A DNA stretch of 23,710 nt from the NCBI GenBank assembly GCA_910588125.1, contig CAJUPI010000049.1, forward strand, positions 1-23,710. Reading direction: 5' to 3'. The notes beneath the pieces are model-generated. The model saw only the letters and a program-made list of their open reading frames with translations. It did no database searches and had not been told where the DNA came from. This DNA is from an uncultured Lachnospiraceae bacterium. GTDB taxonomy: Bacteria; Bacillota; Clostridia; Lachnospirales; Lachnospiraceae. Both the position numbers and the translations under genes were made by a program. Positions 8,202 to 15,202 of the stretch are shown piece by piece (the stretch's first letter is position 1; every line of letters begins with the position of its first letter).

Positions 8202-8245
8202 GCCATCCTGGTATTACACCATTTTCTTAACTTCCTGAGGATGGC
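8202..8245. promoter_or_regulatory. Inverted repeat in the YheO-like gene leader
   Basis: GCCATCCT (8202-8209) and AGGATGGC (8238-8245) form a perfect 8-bp inverted repeat. The enclosed segment includes a small GGT/ACC hairpin at the left side. Nearer the promoter, TGGAGG and CCTCCA can also pair. Together these make the 150-nt untranslated leader of the regulator gene unusually structured. No T-run follows, so it is not an evident terminator; autoregulation or an operator is possible. Confidence 0.45.
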
Positions 8246-8298
8246 CTGTCTTGGAGGAAGAAGCAGGAAAAGCCGATCCCCTCCAGTCGTTATAAAAT

Positions 8299-8327
8299 AT
8301 TATATCAAAAGCCGCCTGCTTTCACAA
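8299..8327 (-). promoter_or_regulatory. Promoter of the YheO-like regulator gene
   Basis: Minus strand TTGTGA (8327-8322), 17-bp spacer, TATAAT (8304-8299) preceded by TGA as in an extended -10. The -35 box abuts the stop codon of the upstream C39-like gene (8328-8330), so the regulator can be transcribed independently of the glpP unit. Confidence 0.8.
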
Positions 8328-9026
8328 CTACTCAAAATACACCACCCCTGCATAAACACGCTCCCTCACATACTCATCCAAATCCAGCAATGCCCGTCCG
8401 CCCCACGTAGACACCACCAGCTTCACCGTTCCCATCGCATCCTCCATCTTCACTCCTGTCACGGTCACCCAATGCAGTGAAATATCCTGGCTATAGCTGC
8501 CCCCGCCAGGAAACACCACCTCTACCTGCCTCAGCTTATGCGTCCCCACCAGCATTGCCACCGGCCGGTCTTTGGCAAGCCCGTCCCATATATACCGCAG
8601 TACATTCTCCCGGCTAAATTCCCAATTCCGCCATACTGCCTGTAATTTTACTCCCCGCTCCTTGGCAAAACGTTCCATACCGTTTGCCAGACGGCTGACC
8701 GGCCAAATCCCCAGCGGAAACCTTCCGATATGAAAGGGACTTGCATACCCATATAAATCCGCCATATGCGCCAAAAAACTGGCCTTCCCATAATCCGGAT
8801 AAGGATAGAGTGCCCCATACGTTGAACCACTCCCTGCCAGATATGCCGCAATATTGGCCAATGCCACTATACCACAGGCCCCCTGCCTGGCCACATGGCT
8901 CTGCCGCTCACGCCCCTCCCAGGCAAACCATGCCTGGTTTCCGCCGTAATGCCGTCCATCCTCTCCGACGATCGTTACAAAAGAATCCTCTCCCCGCAGA
9001 TATATGGTATTCATCCCCTCAGGCAA
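8328..9026 (-). CDS. Papain/C39-like cysteine peptidase-fold protein, coupled to glpP
   Basis: Unrecognised at gene level. The 232-residue product shows the order of a C39/papain-like fold: RQGACGIVALANIAAYLAG with candidate nucleophile Cys51, then SLHWVTVTGV with His185, then VVSTWGGRALLDLDEY, which resembles the strand and WG turn that follow the third catalytic position. No signal peptide or membrane segment is visible, so it is probably cytoplasmic. AAGGAGG (9036-9042) lies 9 nt before TTG 9026, making that the likely start and giving an 8-bp overlap with the end of glpP; ATG 9014 is the alternative but has no well-spaced Shine-Dalgarno. The upstream extension to 9074 lies wholly within glpP and starts at another TTG. 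Role unknown; a peptidase, amidase or inactive substrate-binding variant are all possible. The overlap suggests coexpression with GlpP. Confidence 0.68.
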   Translation of the reverse strand: MPEGMNTIYLRGEDSFVTIVGEDGRHYGGNQAWFAWEGRERQSHVARQGACGIVALANIAAYLAGSGSTYGALYPYPDYGKASFLAHMADLYGYASPFHIGRFPLGIWPVSRLANGMERFAKERGVKLQAVWRNWEFSRENVLRYIWDGLAKDRPVAMLVGTHKLRQVEVVFPGGGSYSQDISLHWVTVTGVKMEDAMGTVKLVVSTWGGRALLDLDEYVRERVYAGVVYFE

Positions 9027-9579
9027 ACCACAGATCCTCCTTAGTGGTGGAGATGGCATCCGCCCCGGCAGCAAACGCCGCCATAATATCCTTCTTGTCC
9101 GAAATCAGCCCTCCCGCAATAATCGGAATATCTGTATAACCCCGAATCTCCTTTAGCACCTTGGGAATAATGCCCGGCATCACCTCTACCAAATCCGGGT
9201 GAAAGGTATCGATCTGCTTTCTCATGGTATTCACTGCCATGGAATCAATCATAAAGGTCCGCTGCACCCCATACAGCCCCAGCTCCAAAGCCCGCTTCAC
9301 CAAAAGCGGCTTCGTACTGATAATCCCGTCCGCGCTGGTAGTCTGCTTGATAAAATCCACCGCTACCTCTTTGGCGCTCAGCCCTGCTGTCAAATCCACA
9401 TGGACAATCGCCACTTTTCCATGCTCCTGAATCTGCCGGACAATCCCTCCGATATTGCAGATATTACCATACAGGACAAACACCACCTGGCACTCAGACT
9501 CAAAACACCGCTGCAGTCCTTTATCATCCTTCACTGCTGCAATCACTGGCGATATCTCCAGCAATTCGATTGCTTTCAT
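9019..9579 (-). CDS. glpP: Glycerol-3-phosphate responsive antiterminator GlpP
   Basis: RNA-binding antiterminator that, in Bacillus subtilis, responds to glycerol-3-phosphate and allows transcription through leader terminators of glp genes. The protein is a TIM-barrel-like GlpP family member: ELLEISPVIAAVKDDKGL at the N terminus, IVHVDLTAGLSAKEVAVDFI, TADGIISTKPLLVKRA-like strands, PDLVEVMPGIIPKV and IPIIAGGLISDKKDIMAAFAAGADAISTT. ATG 9579, preceded by AAGGGGG at about 9 nt, gives 186 residues, the usual length; ATG 9606 is an in-frame alternative only 20 bp from the -10 box. It has its own promoter and ends overlapping the C39-like gene. Likely targets in this window are the two similar leaders before glpK and the GlpA-like gene. 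Confidence 0.92.
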   Translation of the reverse strand: MKAIELLEISPVIAAVKDDKGLQRCFESECQVVFVLYGNICNIGGIVRQIQEHGKVAIVHVDLTAGLSAKEVAVDFIKQTTSADGIISTKPLLVKRALELGLYGVQRTFMIDSMAVNTMRKQIDTFHPDLVEVMPGIIPKVLKEIRGYTDIPIIAGGLISDKKDIMAAFAAGADAISTTKEDLWFA

Positions 9580-9625
9580 ATTGGCAATCCCCCTTCCCGC
9601 CTCCATAAAGCCCCTTTTTTCTTTT

Positions 9626-9654
9626 ATTATAAATGGATTTGGCTAAAAACTCAA
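9626..9654 (-). promoter_or_regulatory. Promoter of glpP
   Basis: Minus strand TTGAGT (9654-9649), 17-bp spacer, TATAAT (9631-9626). The -35 box directly follows the hairpin at 9656-9699, so termination of the upstream ABC operon and initiation of glpP are packed together. Confidence 0.75.
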
Positions 9655-9655
9655 G

Positions 9656-9699
9656 AACCGGTACAGCCAAAACGCAAAACGTTTTTCACTGTGCCGGTT
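9656..9699 (-). terminator. Long hairpin after the ABC transporter operon
   Basis: AACCGG (9656-9661) pairs with CCGGTT (9694-9699), ACAG (9663-9666) with CTGT (9689-9692), and an inner AAAACG (9669-9674) with CGTTTT (9680-9685). On the minus strand it is followed after a few bases by a T5 stretch (9648-9644). It lies past the last permease gene and fits a weak intrinsic terminator, though the T-run is offset. Confidence 0.5.
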
Positions 9700-9906
9700 T
9701 CTTCCCCTTATCATTTCCTTCTTTTATTTGTCAGTAAATTGCTTTTCTTTTCGCTGTTTTACTGTTTTTATATACCTATAAATACCTTCTCCATTTTCTT
9801 TTCTGATGCCCGGCTGTTTCCCCGTAGCCCTTCCGGCATTCAAAATGGCTCTCGTTTCTTTGTTGCTCAGCCTGGTATCATATCTGTCGCACCCTGTGCC
9901 AGTTCA

Positions 9907-10788
9907 TCACTTCATCGCCGCTTTGGAATACCCAGTCAGCATATATTTCTGAAAGATAAAGAACAGGATAATAACCGGCACCACTGCCAGCACCGCGCCT
10001 GCCATGATCTCATGATTGTTCATAGACTCGCCGCCGGCAAAGGTGTTCTTTAAGTAAGCCAGGCCGACGGTCAATACCCGCCTGGACTCACCCTTAGCAA
10101 TAATCTTCGGCCAGAAATACGCATTCCAGCCATTCGTAAATGTCACCAGGGTCACGGTAAACAAAGTGGATTTACACATCGGCGCCAGAATCCTGGTGAT
10201 AATCCCCACCCGTCCCAGACCATCCATGCGAGCCGCTTCAATATAGCTGTCGTCAATGGACATAAAGGTCTGCCGCAACATGAAGATATAGTAGGGAGAT
10301 ACCGCTTCCGGGAGAATCAATCCCAAAAACGTATCCGACATTCCCCAATTCGCCATCATAATGTAAATCGGAATAAATGTAACCTGCAACGGAATCATCA
10401 GGGCGCCCAAAACAATGATAAAGCAAAGCCCCTGTCCCTTAAATTTGCCCTTGGAAAAACCATAGCCGGCAAAAATACCTGTAACTACCTGGGCAATCAA
10501 AATCCCCGCCGTCATCACCGAGGTATTCCAGTAATATTTTGCAAAATTCCCCCGGTTCAACACATTGATATAGTTTTCAAAATGAAATTCCTTTGGCCAC
10601 AAAGTCGGAATCGCCAGCAAAATCTCCTCCTGGGATTTCACCGAGGATACCAGCATCCAGTAAATCGGGAAGACGATAATGATCAGCACGATAATCGCCA
10701 GAGCCCACTGGGTAGCCGCCATAATTTTCCTTTTTCTCTTTGCAGATTCATTCCGCGCATTTGCATTGGCTGCTGCCTGTACACTCAT
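9907..10788 (-). CDS. CUT1 ABC transporter permease, UgpE-like
   Basis: Inner-membrane permease of a carbohydrate-type (CUT1, MalG family) ABC importer. The 293 residues include a charged cytoplasmic N terminus, about six membrane segments (first near 27-49) and the EAA loop EAARMDGLGRVGIITRILAP at about 184-203 that docks the ATPase. AAGGGGGG precedes ATG 10788 by 6 nt. It follows the partner permease by 12 bp with the ribosome binding site in the gap. Closest functional reading is the glycerol-3-phosphate importer subunit UgpE, based on the UgpB-like binding protein and the glpP gene next door; another sugar or polyol substrate remains possible. Confidence 0.88.
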   Translation of the reverse strand: MSVQAAANANARNESAKRKRKIMAATQWALAIIVLIIIVFPIYWMLVSSVKSQEEILLAIPTLWPKEFHFENYINVLNRGNFAKYYWNTSVMTAGILIAQVVTGIFAGYGFSKGKFKGQGLCFIIVLGALMIPLQVTFIPIYIMMANWGMSDTFLGLILPEAVSPYYIFMLRQTFMSIDDSYIEAARMDGLGRVGIITRILAPMCKSTLFTVTLVTFTNGWNAYFWPKIIAKGESRRVLTVGLAYLKNTFAGGESMNNHEIMAGAVLAVVPVIILFFIFQKYMLTGYSKAAMK

Positions 10789-10800
10789 ATCTGTCCCCCC

Positions 10801-11706
10801 TTATGAATCGTAAGTAACATTGCCATTAGAAATCTTCATAGTCGCCACCGTCACGATCAGCAGCAGGATGAAGAAGAAAATACCTACGGTAGAAGCACGG
10901 TCCATGCGGAAATCCACCATTGCATAACGGTAGATATTATACACAAACACCTCTGTAGAACGATACGGCCCCCCCTGAGTCAGGATATCAACCGACTGGA
11001 ATACCTTCATAGAAGACAGGAAGGTAGTCACAAACAAAAACAAAGTAGTGGGAGACAGCATTGGCAGTGTGATCTTGAAAAATCTCTGCACCGCATTGGC
11101 CCCATCCAGCGCCGCCGCCTCGTAATAATCCGTGGCAATGCCCATCATTGCTGACAGATAAACCATCATACCGTAGCCGATACAACGCCACCCCGTCAAC
11201 ATCAATACGGAAATCAGCGCCATATTCCTGTCACCCAGCCAGTCTACAGCTTTTATTCCTACCAGGGAAAGCAAGTAGTTAAAAATACCGCTGTCCGTGT
11301 TGAGAATCCACAAAAATACCACTGCCGCCGAGGACATTGCCACATATTTGGGCATAAAAATAATCGCTCTCATGGCAGCAAAGCTATTGGTCATCCGGTT
11401 AAAAATCAAAGCAAAGATCATACCGCCAATCAGGGTGATACTCAGCTCACCAATGGAATACAGCACGGTAACCTTCAAAGAATTCCACAGATACTTGGTA
11501 CCAGAACCGGCAAACAGCCAGGTCCAGTTCTTAAGCCCCACATACTGCCAGGTATCGTTCAAAAGATTCCAGTCCGTAAAGCTAATCCGCAGCAGCTCCA
11601 CAATCGGATAATAGGTAAATACTGCCAGAAAAATCAGAACTGGAAGCACACAGGAAAAATCCTTCACTGCCGAAATCTTTCTGGGGTTAATTCGTTTTTC
11701 TTTCAT
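10801..11706 (-). CDS. CUT1 ABC transporter permease, UgpA-like
   Basis: MalF-type permease partner of the same importer, 301 residues with about six membrane segments and the EAA loop EAAALDGANAVQRFFKITLP near 196-215. The reading frame also opens at GTG 11721, but the GAGGGGG stretch overlapping that codon lies about 6 nt before ATG 11706, which is the better start. The gene follows the binding-protein gene by 104 bp containing a very stable hairpin, and precedes the second permease by 12 bp. UgpA-like by context; the sequence alone supports only a CUT1 permease with confidence. Confidence 0.88.
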   Translation of the reverse strand: MKEKRINPRKISAVKDFSCVLPVLIFLAVFTYYPIVELLRISFTDWNLLNDTWQYVGLKNWTWLFAGSGTKYLWNSLKVTVLYSIGELSITLIGGMIFALIFNRMTNSFAAMRAIIFMPKYVAMSSAAVVFLWILNTDSGIFNYLLSLVGIKAVDWLGDRNMALISVLMLTGWRCIGYGMMVYLSAMMGIATDYYEAAALDGANAVQRFFKITLPMLSPTTLFLFVTTFLSSMKVFQSVDILTQGGPYRSTEVFVYNIYRYAMVDFRMDRASTVGIFFFILLLIVTVATMKISNGNVTYDS

Positions 11707-11726
11707 ATAGCGCCCCCTCACATTTC

Positions 11727-11756
11727 CCGGCGGCCCGCCCTATAACGGGCCGCCGG
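11727..11756. other. Strong intercistronic hairpin between binding-protein and permease genes
   Basis: CCGGCGGCCCG (11727-11737) and CGGGCCGCCGG (11746-11756) form a perfect 11-bp G+C stem with an 8-nt loop. On the minus-strand transcript no T-run follows, so full termination is unlikely. Its place, after the binding protein and before the permease ribosome binding site, is typical of hairpins that protect the upstream mRNA and raise binding protein over permease. Confidence 0.75.
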
Positions 11757-11810
11757 ACTATTTTTATCTGTTATCTCATCATTGATACAAGTTTTGATAA
11801 CACTCCGCTC

Positions 11811-13190
11811 TTATGCGTCTGCCAGCACGTCATTAATCTCGTCCGCCATCTGCTCCATACCTGCCGGCACGTCCCCATTCTCCATCATTACCTCAGCCAT
11901 GATATTTTTCCAGATGGTAGCCAGCTGCGACCAGCCCTTATGTTGAATTCTCGGATAAATCAAATCCAGATTGTCAAAGATTGCCTTAAATGCCGGCTTC
12001 TTCTCCAAAAATGCTTTACCCTCGTCAGTCTCCAGCACCGATTTTCTGGTAGGCATATAGCCAGTGCCTTCTGCCCAGGTCATGTTCACCTCTTTGCTGC
12101 ACAGGTACTGCAAGAACTGCCATGCCGCATTCTTGGTAGCCTGATCATTTTTGGACGGAATCAACAGTACACAGCCGCCGATCTCCTGGTTCTTGGTGTC
12201 CGCGCCCGGAAGCCAGGACATACCGATCTCAAAGTCGCACTGATCGACATAGTTGTTGTACAGGGAACTGGTATGCACCACAGACAGCGCCTTACCAGAA
12301 ATAAAGTTCTGTCTCATGTTGGAAGATGCATCCTCAGCCGTACCCGTCCAGTAGGTATAGCCCGCATTACACCAATCCTGAATCTTCTGGGCGATCGCTA
12401 CTGCCTTCTCGTCTCCCAAATCGGTGGTTACCTGGTCATCATTGATGATCTTCACACCCTGGTTCAGATAAAAAGTCTCAAAATACCACTGATCCCAACC
12501 AGGAATAATCGTGGCATAGACCTCCGTAGTTCCGTCAGCTGCCTTCTTGGTGCCTTTTTCCATGAATGCGTCCATCTCATCCCAGGTAGTTGGCATGGTA
12601 ATTCCCATTTCATCCGCCATATCTTTATTGTAATACATGATCTGAGTGGAAATCAAAAACGGCAGGGAAACCTGCTTTCCATTATATTTGGCCGCCTCAA
12701 TCATACCGTCACCAAAGTCTTCTACATCATAGCCCGACGCCTCAATATACGGAGTCAGATCTTCCGTCAGGCCACCTGCGCCATATTCAGCCACGTAAGG
12801 CGTATTGGCTACCGTAACAGCCGGAAGGTCGGTGCCCGCCGCGTGAGCCGCCACCAGCGCCTCGTTCAGCTTGGAATAGCTTCCAATATACTCCGCCTCC
12901 ACGGTAATCAAATCCTGGGAATTATTAAAATCACTGACCACCTTATCCACAGTGGCAGAATACTGATCCTCCAATGCATGCCACCACTTAATCGTGATTG
13001 GCTCCGTCACCTCATAATTAGCCGGATCCACCGGCGCTGCTTCTGACGCCTCAGCCGCTGCTCCCCCATTATCTGAGGAACCTCCTCCTGCATTGACTGC
13101 TGCTTTTCCCGTAGAGCCGCCACCGCTGCACCCGGATACTGCTCCTGCCACCATCACTGCCGCCAGAAGCAATGCCACTTTTCTTTTCAT
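11811..13190 (-). CDS. CUT1 ABC transporter substrate-binding lipoprotein, UgpB-like
   Basis: Extracytoplasmic solute-binding protein anchored as a lipoprotein. The signal peptide ends in a lipobox VSGC with Cys21 as the lipidated residue, followed by a Gly/Ser/Ala-rich linker to about residue 55. The mature domain begins ITIKWWHALEDQYSATVDKV and resembles UgpB of the glycerol-3-phosphate importer in overall layout: the WHALE/WHSME start, the Y-K-N-K-D hinge segment YYNKDMADEMG, and the late GTGYMPTRKSVLE motif. At 459 residues it is of normal length. GGGG precedes the ATG by 9 nt. It is the first gene of a three-gene transport unit with its own promoter. No ATPase gene is present here, as is common where one MsmX/UgpC-type ATPase serves several importers. 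Glycerol-3-phosphate or a glycerophosphodiester is the best substrate guess. Confidence 0.88.
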   Translation of the reverse strand: MKRKVALLLAAVMVAGAVSGCSGGGSTGKAAVNAGGGSSDNGGAAAEASEAAPVDPANYEVTEPITIKWWHALEDQYSATVDKVVSDFNNSQDLITVEAEYIGSYSKLNEALVAAHAAGTDLPAVTVANTPYVAEYGAGGLTEDLTPYIEASGYDVEDFGDGMIEAAKYNGKQVSLPFLISTQIMYYNKDMADEMGITMPTTWDEMDAFMEKGTKKAADGTTEVYATIIPGWDQWYFETFYLNQGVKIINDDQVTTDLGDEKAVAIAQKIQDWCNAGYTYWTGTAEDASSNMRQNFISGKALSVVHTSSLYNNYVDQCDFEIGMSWLPGADTKNQEIGGCVLLIPSKNDQATKNAAWQFLQYLCSKEVNMTWAEGTGYMPTRKSVLETDEGKAFLEKKPAFKAIFDNLDLIYPRIQHKGWSQLATIWKNIMAEVMMENGDVPAGMEQMADEINDVLADA

Positions 13191-13358
13191 AATGAATTTC
13201 CCCTTTCTTAGTTTTTAGTCTCCTATGCTCTGCCTGCCCTTCCTCTTTTTCCGAAAAAGCGCACAAAAAAAGAGACATCGCCAACACTAAATACATCCAT
13301 ATATGCATTCATTGCTTTGCTTTATCTCATTCTCTCTGCAGCAGACCATATTTAATTG

Positions 13359-13389
13359 TTGTATCTTTATAATATCACAAACCATACAA
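13359..13389. promoter_or_regulatory. Candidate operator around the ABC operon -10 box
   Basis: TTGTAT (13359-13364) and ATACAA (13384-13389) are perfect inverted 6-mers separated by 19 bp, bracketing the -10 box. Such placement suits a repressor, but 6-bp matches in A+T-rich DNA are weak evidence. Confidence 0.3.
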
Positions 13390-13397
13390 TCCCGCAA
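13369..13397 (-). promoter_or_regulatory. Promoter of the ABC transporter operon
   Basis: Minus strand TTGCGG (13397-13392), 17-bp spacer, TATTAT (13374-13369) with TGA just before it as an extended -10. Transcription would start near 13362, leaving a leader of about 170 nt before the binding-protein ATG. Confidence 0.78.
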
Positions 13398-13521
13398 GTA
13401 CTTTTTGTTATTTTTTTACATTAATCCGCCATTTCTATTTTTTATTTTTCACTATTCTGACCGTTTTTTTCAACAAAACTAAAGTTTTATTGATTAATTT
13501 TTAACAATAATATCTAGATTT

Positions 13522-14169
13522 TCACCACTCACTGTTGTCGTTTTCATCTTTTTCCGGCAAATACCGCATAAACACAGAATACAACAAATGAGAAGAAAAA
13601 TAGGCCGCCAGTGCAAACCAAACCATAAATAAAATCGGGAAAAACCAGGTAACCACTCCAAAAATACCATAAATTACCAACACAGTCACCGAGACATACA
13701 AATTCCCCACCCCCATCACCACCGCATCTTTTACCGCCTTTTTTAGCGGAACCCGGAAAGCAGCAATCAGAGGAAACAGATAAATGATCGTTAGAAAATA
13801 AACAAAAACCAAGCTTGCTAGCAAGGCGCGCACTCCCCATCGAAGCACTCCGGCCACTGGCAAAAACTGACAGGCAAACAGATCCACCGCCAAAAATATT
13901 CCCAAAACCAACGCTCCCAACCACACCAGGGTAGACGTGACAAAATTCTCCTTAAACCCATGCCAGAAGCTTTTCCACAGATATCCCTCCTCGTTGCGCG
14001 CCAGCTTAAGCGTATAACCAAAAAGCGCCGTAGTCGCTGCCCCGACCGTGATAAGCGGCAGAGAAAACAAGAACCATAAGACACCAGCCGCACACAGGTT
14101 CATTATTTTATCCATAAATGACCAGAACCGATTCTCCGGATTGAACAGGCCGTTCACGTCAAAATTCAT
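13522..14169 (-). CDS. DUF624 (YesL-like) membrane protein
   Basis: Integral membrane protein of the DUF624/YesL family, which is often encoded beside CUT1 ABC importers in Bacillota; its molecular role is not established. The product has 215 residues and about five or six membrane segments, with the family start FNPENRFWSFMDKIMNLCAAGVLWFLFSLPLITVGAATTALFGY. The open frame extends up to 14280, but GGGAG (14176-14180) fits ATG 14169 (6 nt) or ATG 14172 (3 nt), so the longer N terminus is rejected. It is divergent from the plus-strand gene at 14372 and lies 331 bp upstream of the ABC operon, which has its own promoter. No clear promoter of its own could be identified. Confidence 0.85.
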   Translation of the reverse strand: MNFDVNGLFNPENRFWSFMDKIMNLCAAGVLWFLFSLPLITVGAATTALFGYTLKLARNEEGYLWKSFWHGFKENFVTSTLVWLGALVLGIFLAVDLFACQFLPVAGVLRWGVRALLASLVFVYFLTIIYLFPLIAAFRVPLKKAVKDAVVMGVGNLYVSVTVLVIYGIFGVVTWFFPILFMVWFALAAYFSSHLLYSVFMRYLPEKDENDNSEW

Positions 14170-14192
14170 CATTCTCTCCCTTCTTCGCCCTT

Positions 14193-14221
14193 TTGCGCAT
14201 TTTATATATTTATGGTATAAT
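14193..14221 (+). promoter_or_regulatory. Promoter of the plus-strand membrane-anchored protein gene
   Basis: TTGCGC (14193-14198), 17-bp spacer, TATAAT (14216-14221). It overlaps the region just upstream of the DUF624 ribosome binding site, and would give a leader of about 145 nt that includes the inverted repeat TGGGAA/TTCCCA at 14307-14324. Confidence 0.65.
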
Positions 14222-14371
14222 CTAAGAACACACCCTGGCGGTTGGCGATATGATATAATCCCGGCAGAGATCCTAATCATACATTTGCCAGTTCGCTTCT
14301 GAGCAATGGGAAATCAAATTCCCAGGCAAAGCGTGTGTATTCCCAAACATTCATAACAGGAGGCTTTTGCC

Positions 14372-15082
14372 ATGTTCACAGATAACCGCCTTATTCGTAG
14401 CTGGAAAAAAGATCGCGAAACACTCAAAACCCTGTCCCCCCGGCAGAAACTTGGCTTCATTTTTGACTATTACCGGGGACTTTTCTTCCTTGCCTTCGTC
14501 CTGTTGCTGCTCCTGTTTTATATTGGAGATATGGTTTGGCAAAGCCATCGCGTCATTGACCTACAAGGTTTTTTTATCAATGACCGGCAGAATCTCTTTC
14601 CCGCCGGAGAGTTGATTCGTGACTTTTCCTCCTACTATGGCGCCCCAAACGGGCACCGCATCGCCTTCGAGGATTCCCTCTACGTTGATCTGGATTCCGG
14701 CAGCGAATACCATGCCGCCAGCCAGGGGAAGATCGTAGCTTACACCGCTGCCCGTGAACTGGACTTTTTAGTGGCTCCCAAAGAGCTGGCTCTCTACTAT
14801 GCCGAAACCTTCCCTCTATACGACCTGGAACTCCTTCTAGCCGATAATCCTGACCTTTTGTCTCTGGTCCAAAACCATCTCATCTCCACACAAGACGGAA
14901 CCGGAGCCAAAAAAGCCTGCTGCCTGGAGCTTGAGGCCAGCCGGTTCCTTCAGGATCCCGCCTATGATGGCACTGACTCCTACTGCCTTTTAGTACTCTC
15001 CTACACGCCCCATACTCAGGCCATGGTATCCTTCTTACGCTATGCTTATGGCCTTCCGCCAGAGCTAAGCCCCCGGCAATAA
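14372..15082 (+). CDS. Hypothetical single-pass membrane protein
   Basis: No family recognised. The 236-residue product has a basic cytoplasmic N terminus (about 1-35), one strongly hydrophobic segment (about 36-55, GLFFLAFVLLLLLFYIGDMV) and a 180-residue domain that should lie outside the membrane. That domain is acidic and aromatic-rich with strand-like stretches such as RIAFEDSLYVDLDSG and YCLLVLSYTPHTQAMVSFLRYAYG. The start is firm: AGGAGG with an 8-nt spacer before ATG 14372, and a promoter at 14193-14221. It is one of two plus-strand genes here and is divergent from the DUF624 gene, converging with the DUF1667 gene. A partner of DUF624 or of the importer is possible but unsupported. Confidence 0.8.
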   Translation: MFTDNRLIRSWKKDRETLKTLSPRQKLGFIFDYYRGLFFLAFVLLLLLFYIGDMVWQSHRVIDLQGFFINDRQNLFPAGELIRDFSSYYGAPNGHRIAFEDSLYVDLDSGSEYHAASQGKIVAYTAARELDFLVAPKELALYYAETFPLYDLELLLADNPDLLSLVQNHLISTQDGTGAKKACCLELEASRFLQDPAYDGTDSYCLLVLSYTPHTQAMVSFLRYAYGLPPELSPRQ

Positions 15083-15152
15083 GCAGCAAGGTCTTTAATC
15101 TTACCAAACATCCGTACCCGCATCCCCCCGCTCCCATCCCGCAGGGAAATTT

Positions 15153-15178
15153 GCCGCCGGAGAAAAATCTCCGGCGGC
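15153..15178. terminator. Shared hairpin between convergent genes
   Basis: GCCGCCGGAGA (15153-15163) and TCTCCGGCGGC (15168-15178) make a perfect 11-bp stem around AAAA. It lies between the stop of the plus-strand gene (15082) and the stop of the DUF1667 gene (15203), so both transcripts run into it. Neither side has a good T-run, so it may be a bidirectional but T-poor terminator. Confidence 0.6.
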
Positions 15179-15202
15179 TGCTTACTCTTCTAACAATCTC
15201 AA

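Larger units (their letters stand above)
9580..9906. other. Intergenic region between glpP and the ABC permease
   Basis: This 327-bp gap contains the glpP leader, promoter and the 9656-9699 hairpin. The remaining part, 9700-9906, is T-rich on the plus strand; I see no promoter, strong terminator or credible gene in it. Confidence 0.6.
13191..13521. other. Intergenic region upstream of the ABC transporter operon
   Basis: The 331-bp gap holds a long leader (13191-13362), a promoter at 13369-13397 and A+T-rich DNA out to the DUF624 stop codon. A small hairpin CTTTTT/AAAAAG lies in the leader near 13244-13258. The GlpP-type leader block seen before glpK and the GlpA-like gene is absent. No gene is credible here. 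Confidence 0.6.

Noticed and set aside
9806..9841. Possible hairpin (ATGCC/GGCAT with inner GGCT/AGCC) in the gap before glpP
   Set aside because: Short interrupted stems without a T-run; not enough to call a terminator or riboswitch.
9199..10053. Plus-strand open frame of 284 codons across glpP and the permease end
   Set aside because: Antisense to glpP and an intergenic stretch; composition is Cys/His/Pro-rich as in shadow frames, with no start signal.
11940..13046. Long plus-strand open frame (368 codons)
   Set aside because: Lies wholly antisense to the binding-protein gene, has no ribosome binding site and no recognisable domain; the minus-strand frame has a lipobox and family motifs.
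13442..13490. Hairpin AAAACT/AGTTTT as a DUF624 terminator
   Set aside because: On the DUF624 transcript it is followed by an A-run, not a T-run, and the region is so A+T-rich that such pairing is expected by chance.
14242..14259. TTGGCG followed by TATAAT as a second plus-strand promoter
   Set aside because: The two boxes are only 6 bp apart; the box at the correct distance (14231-14236) has no -35 resemblance.
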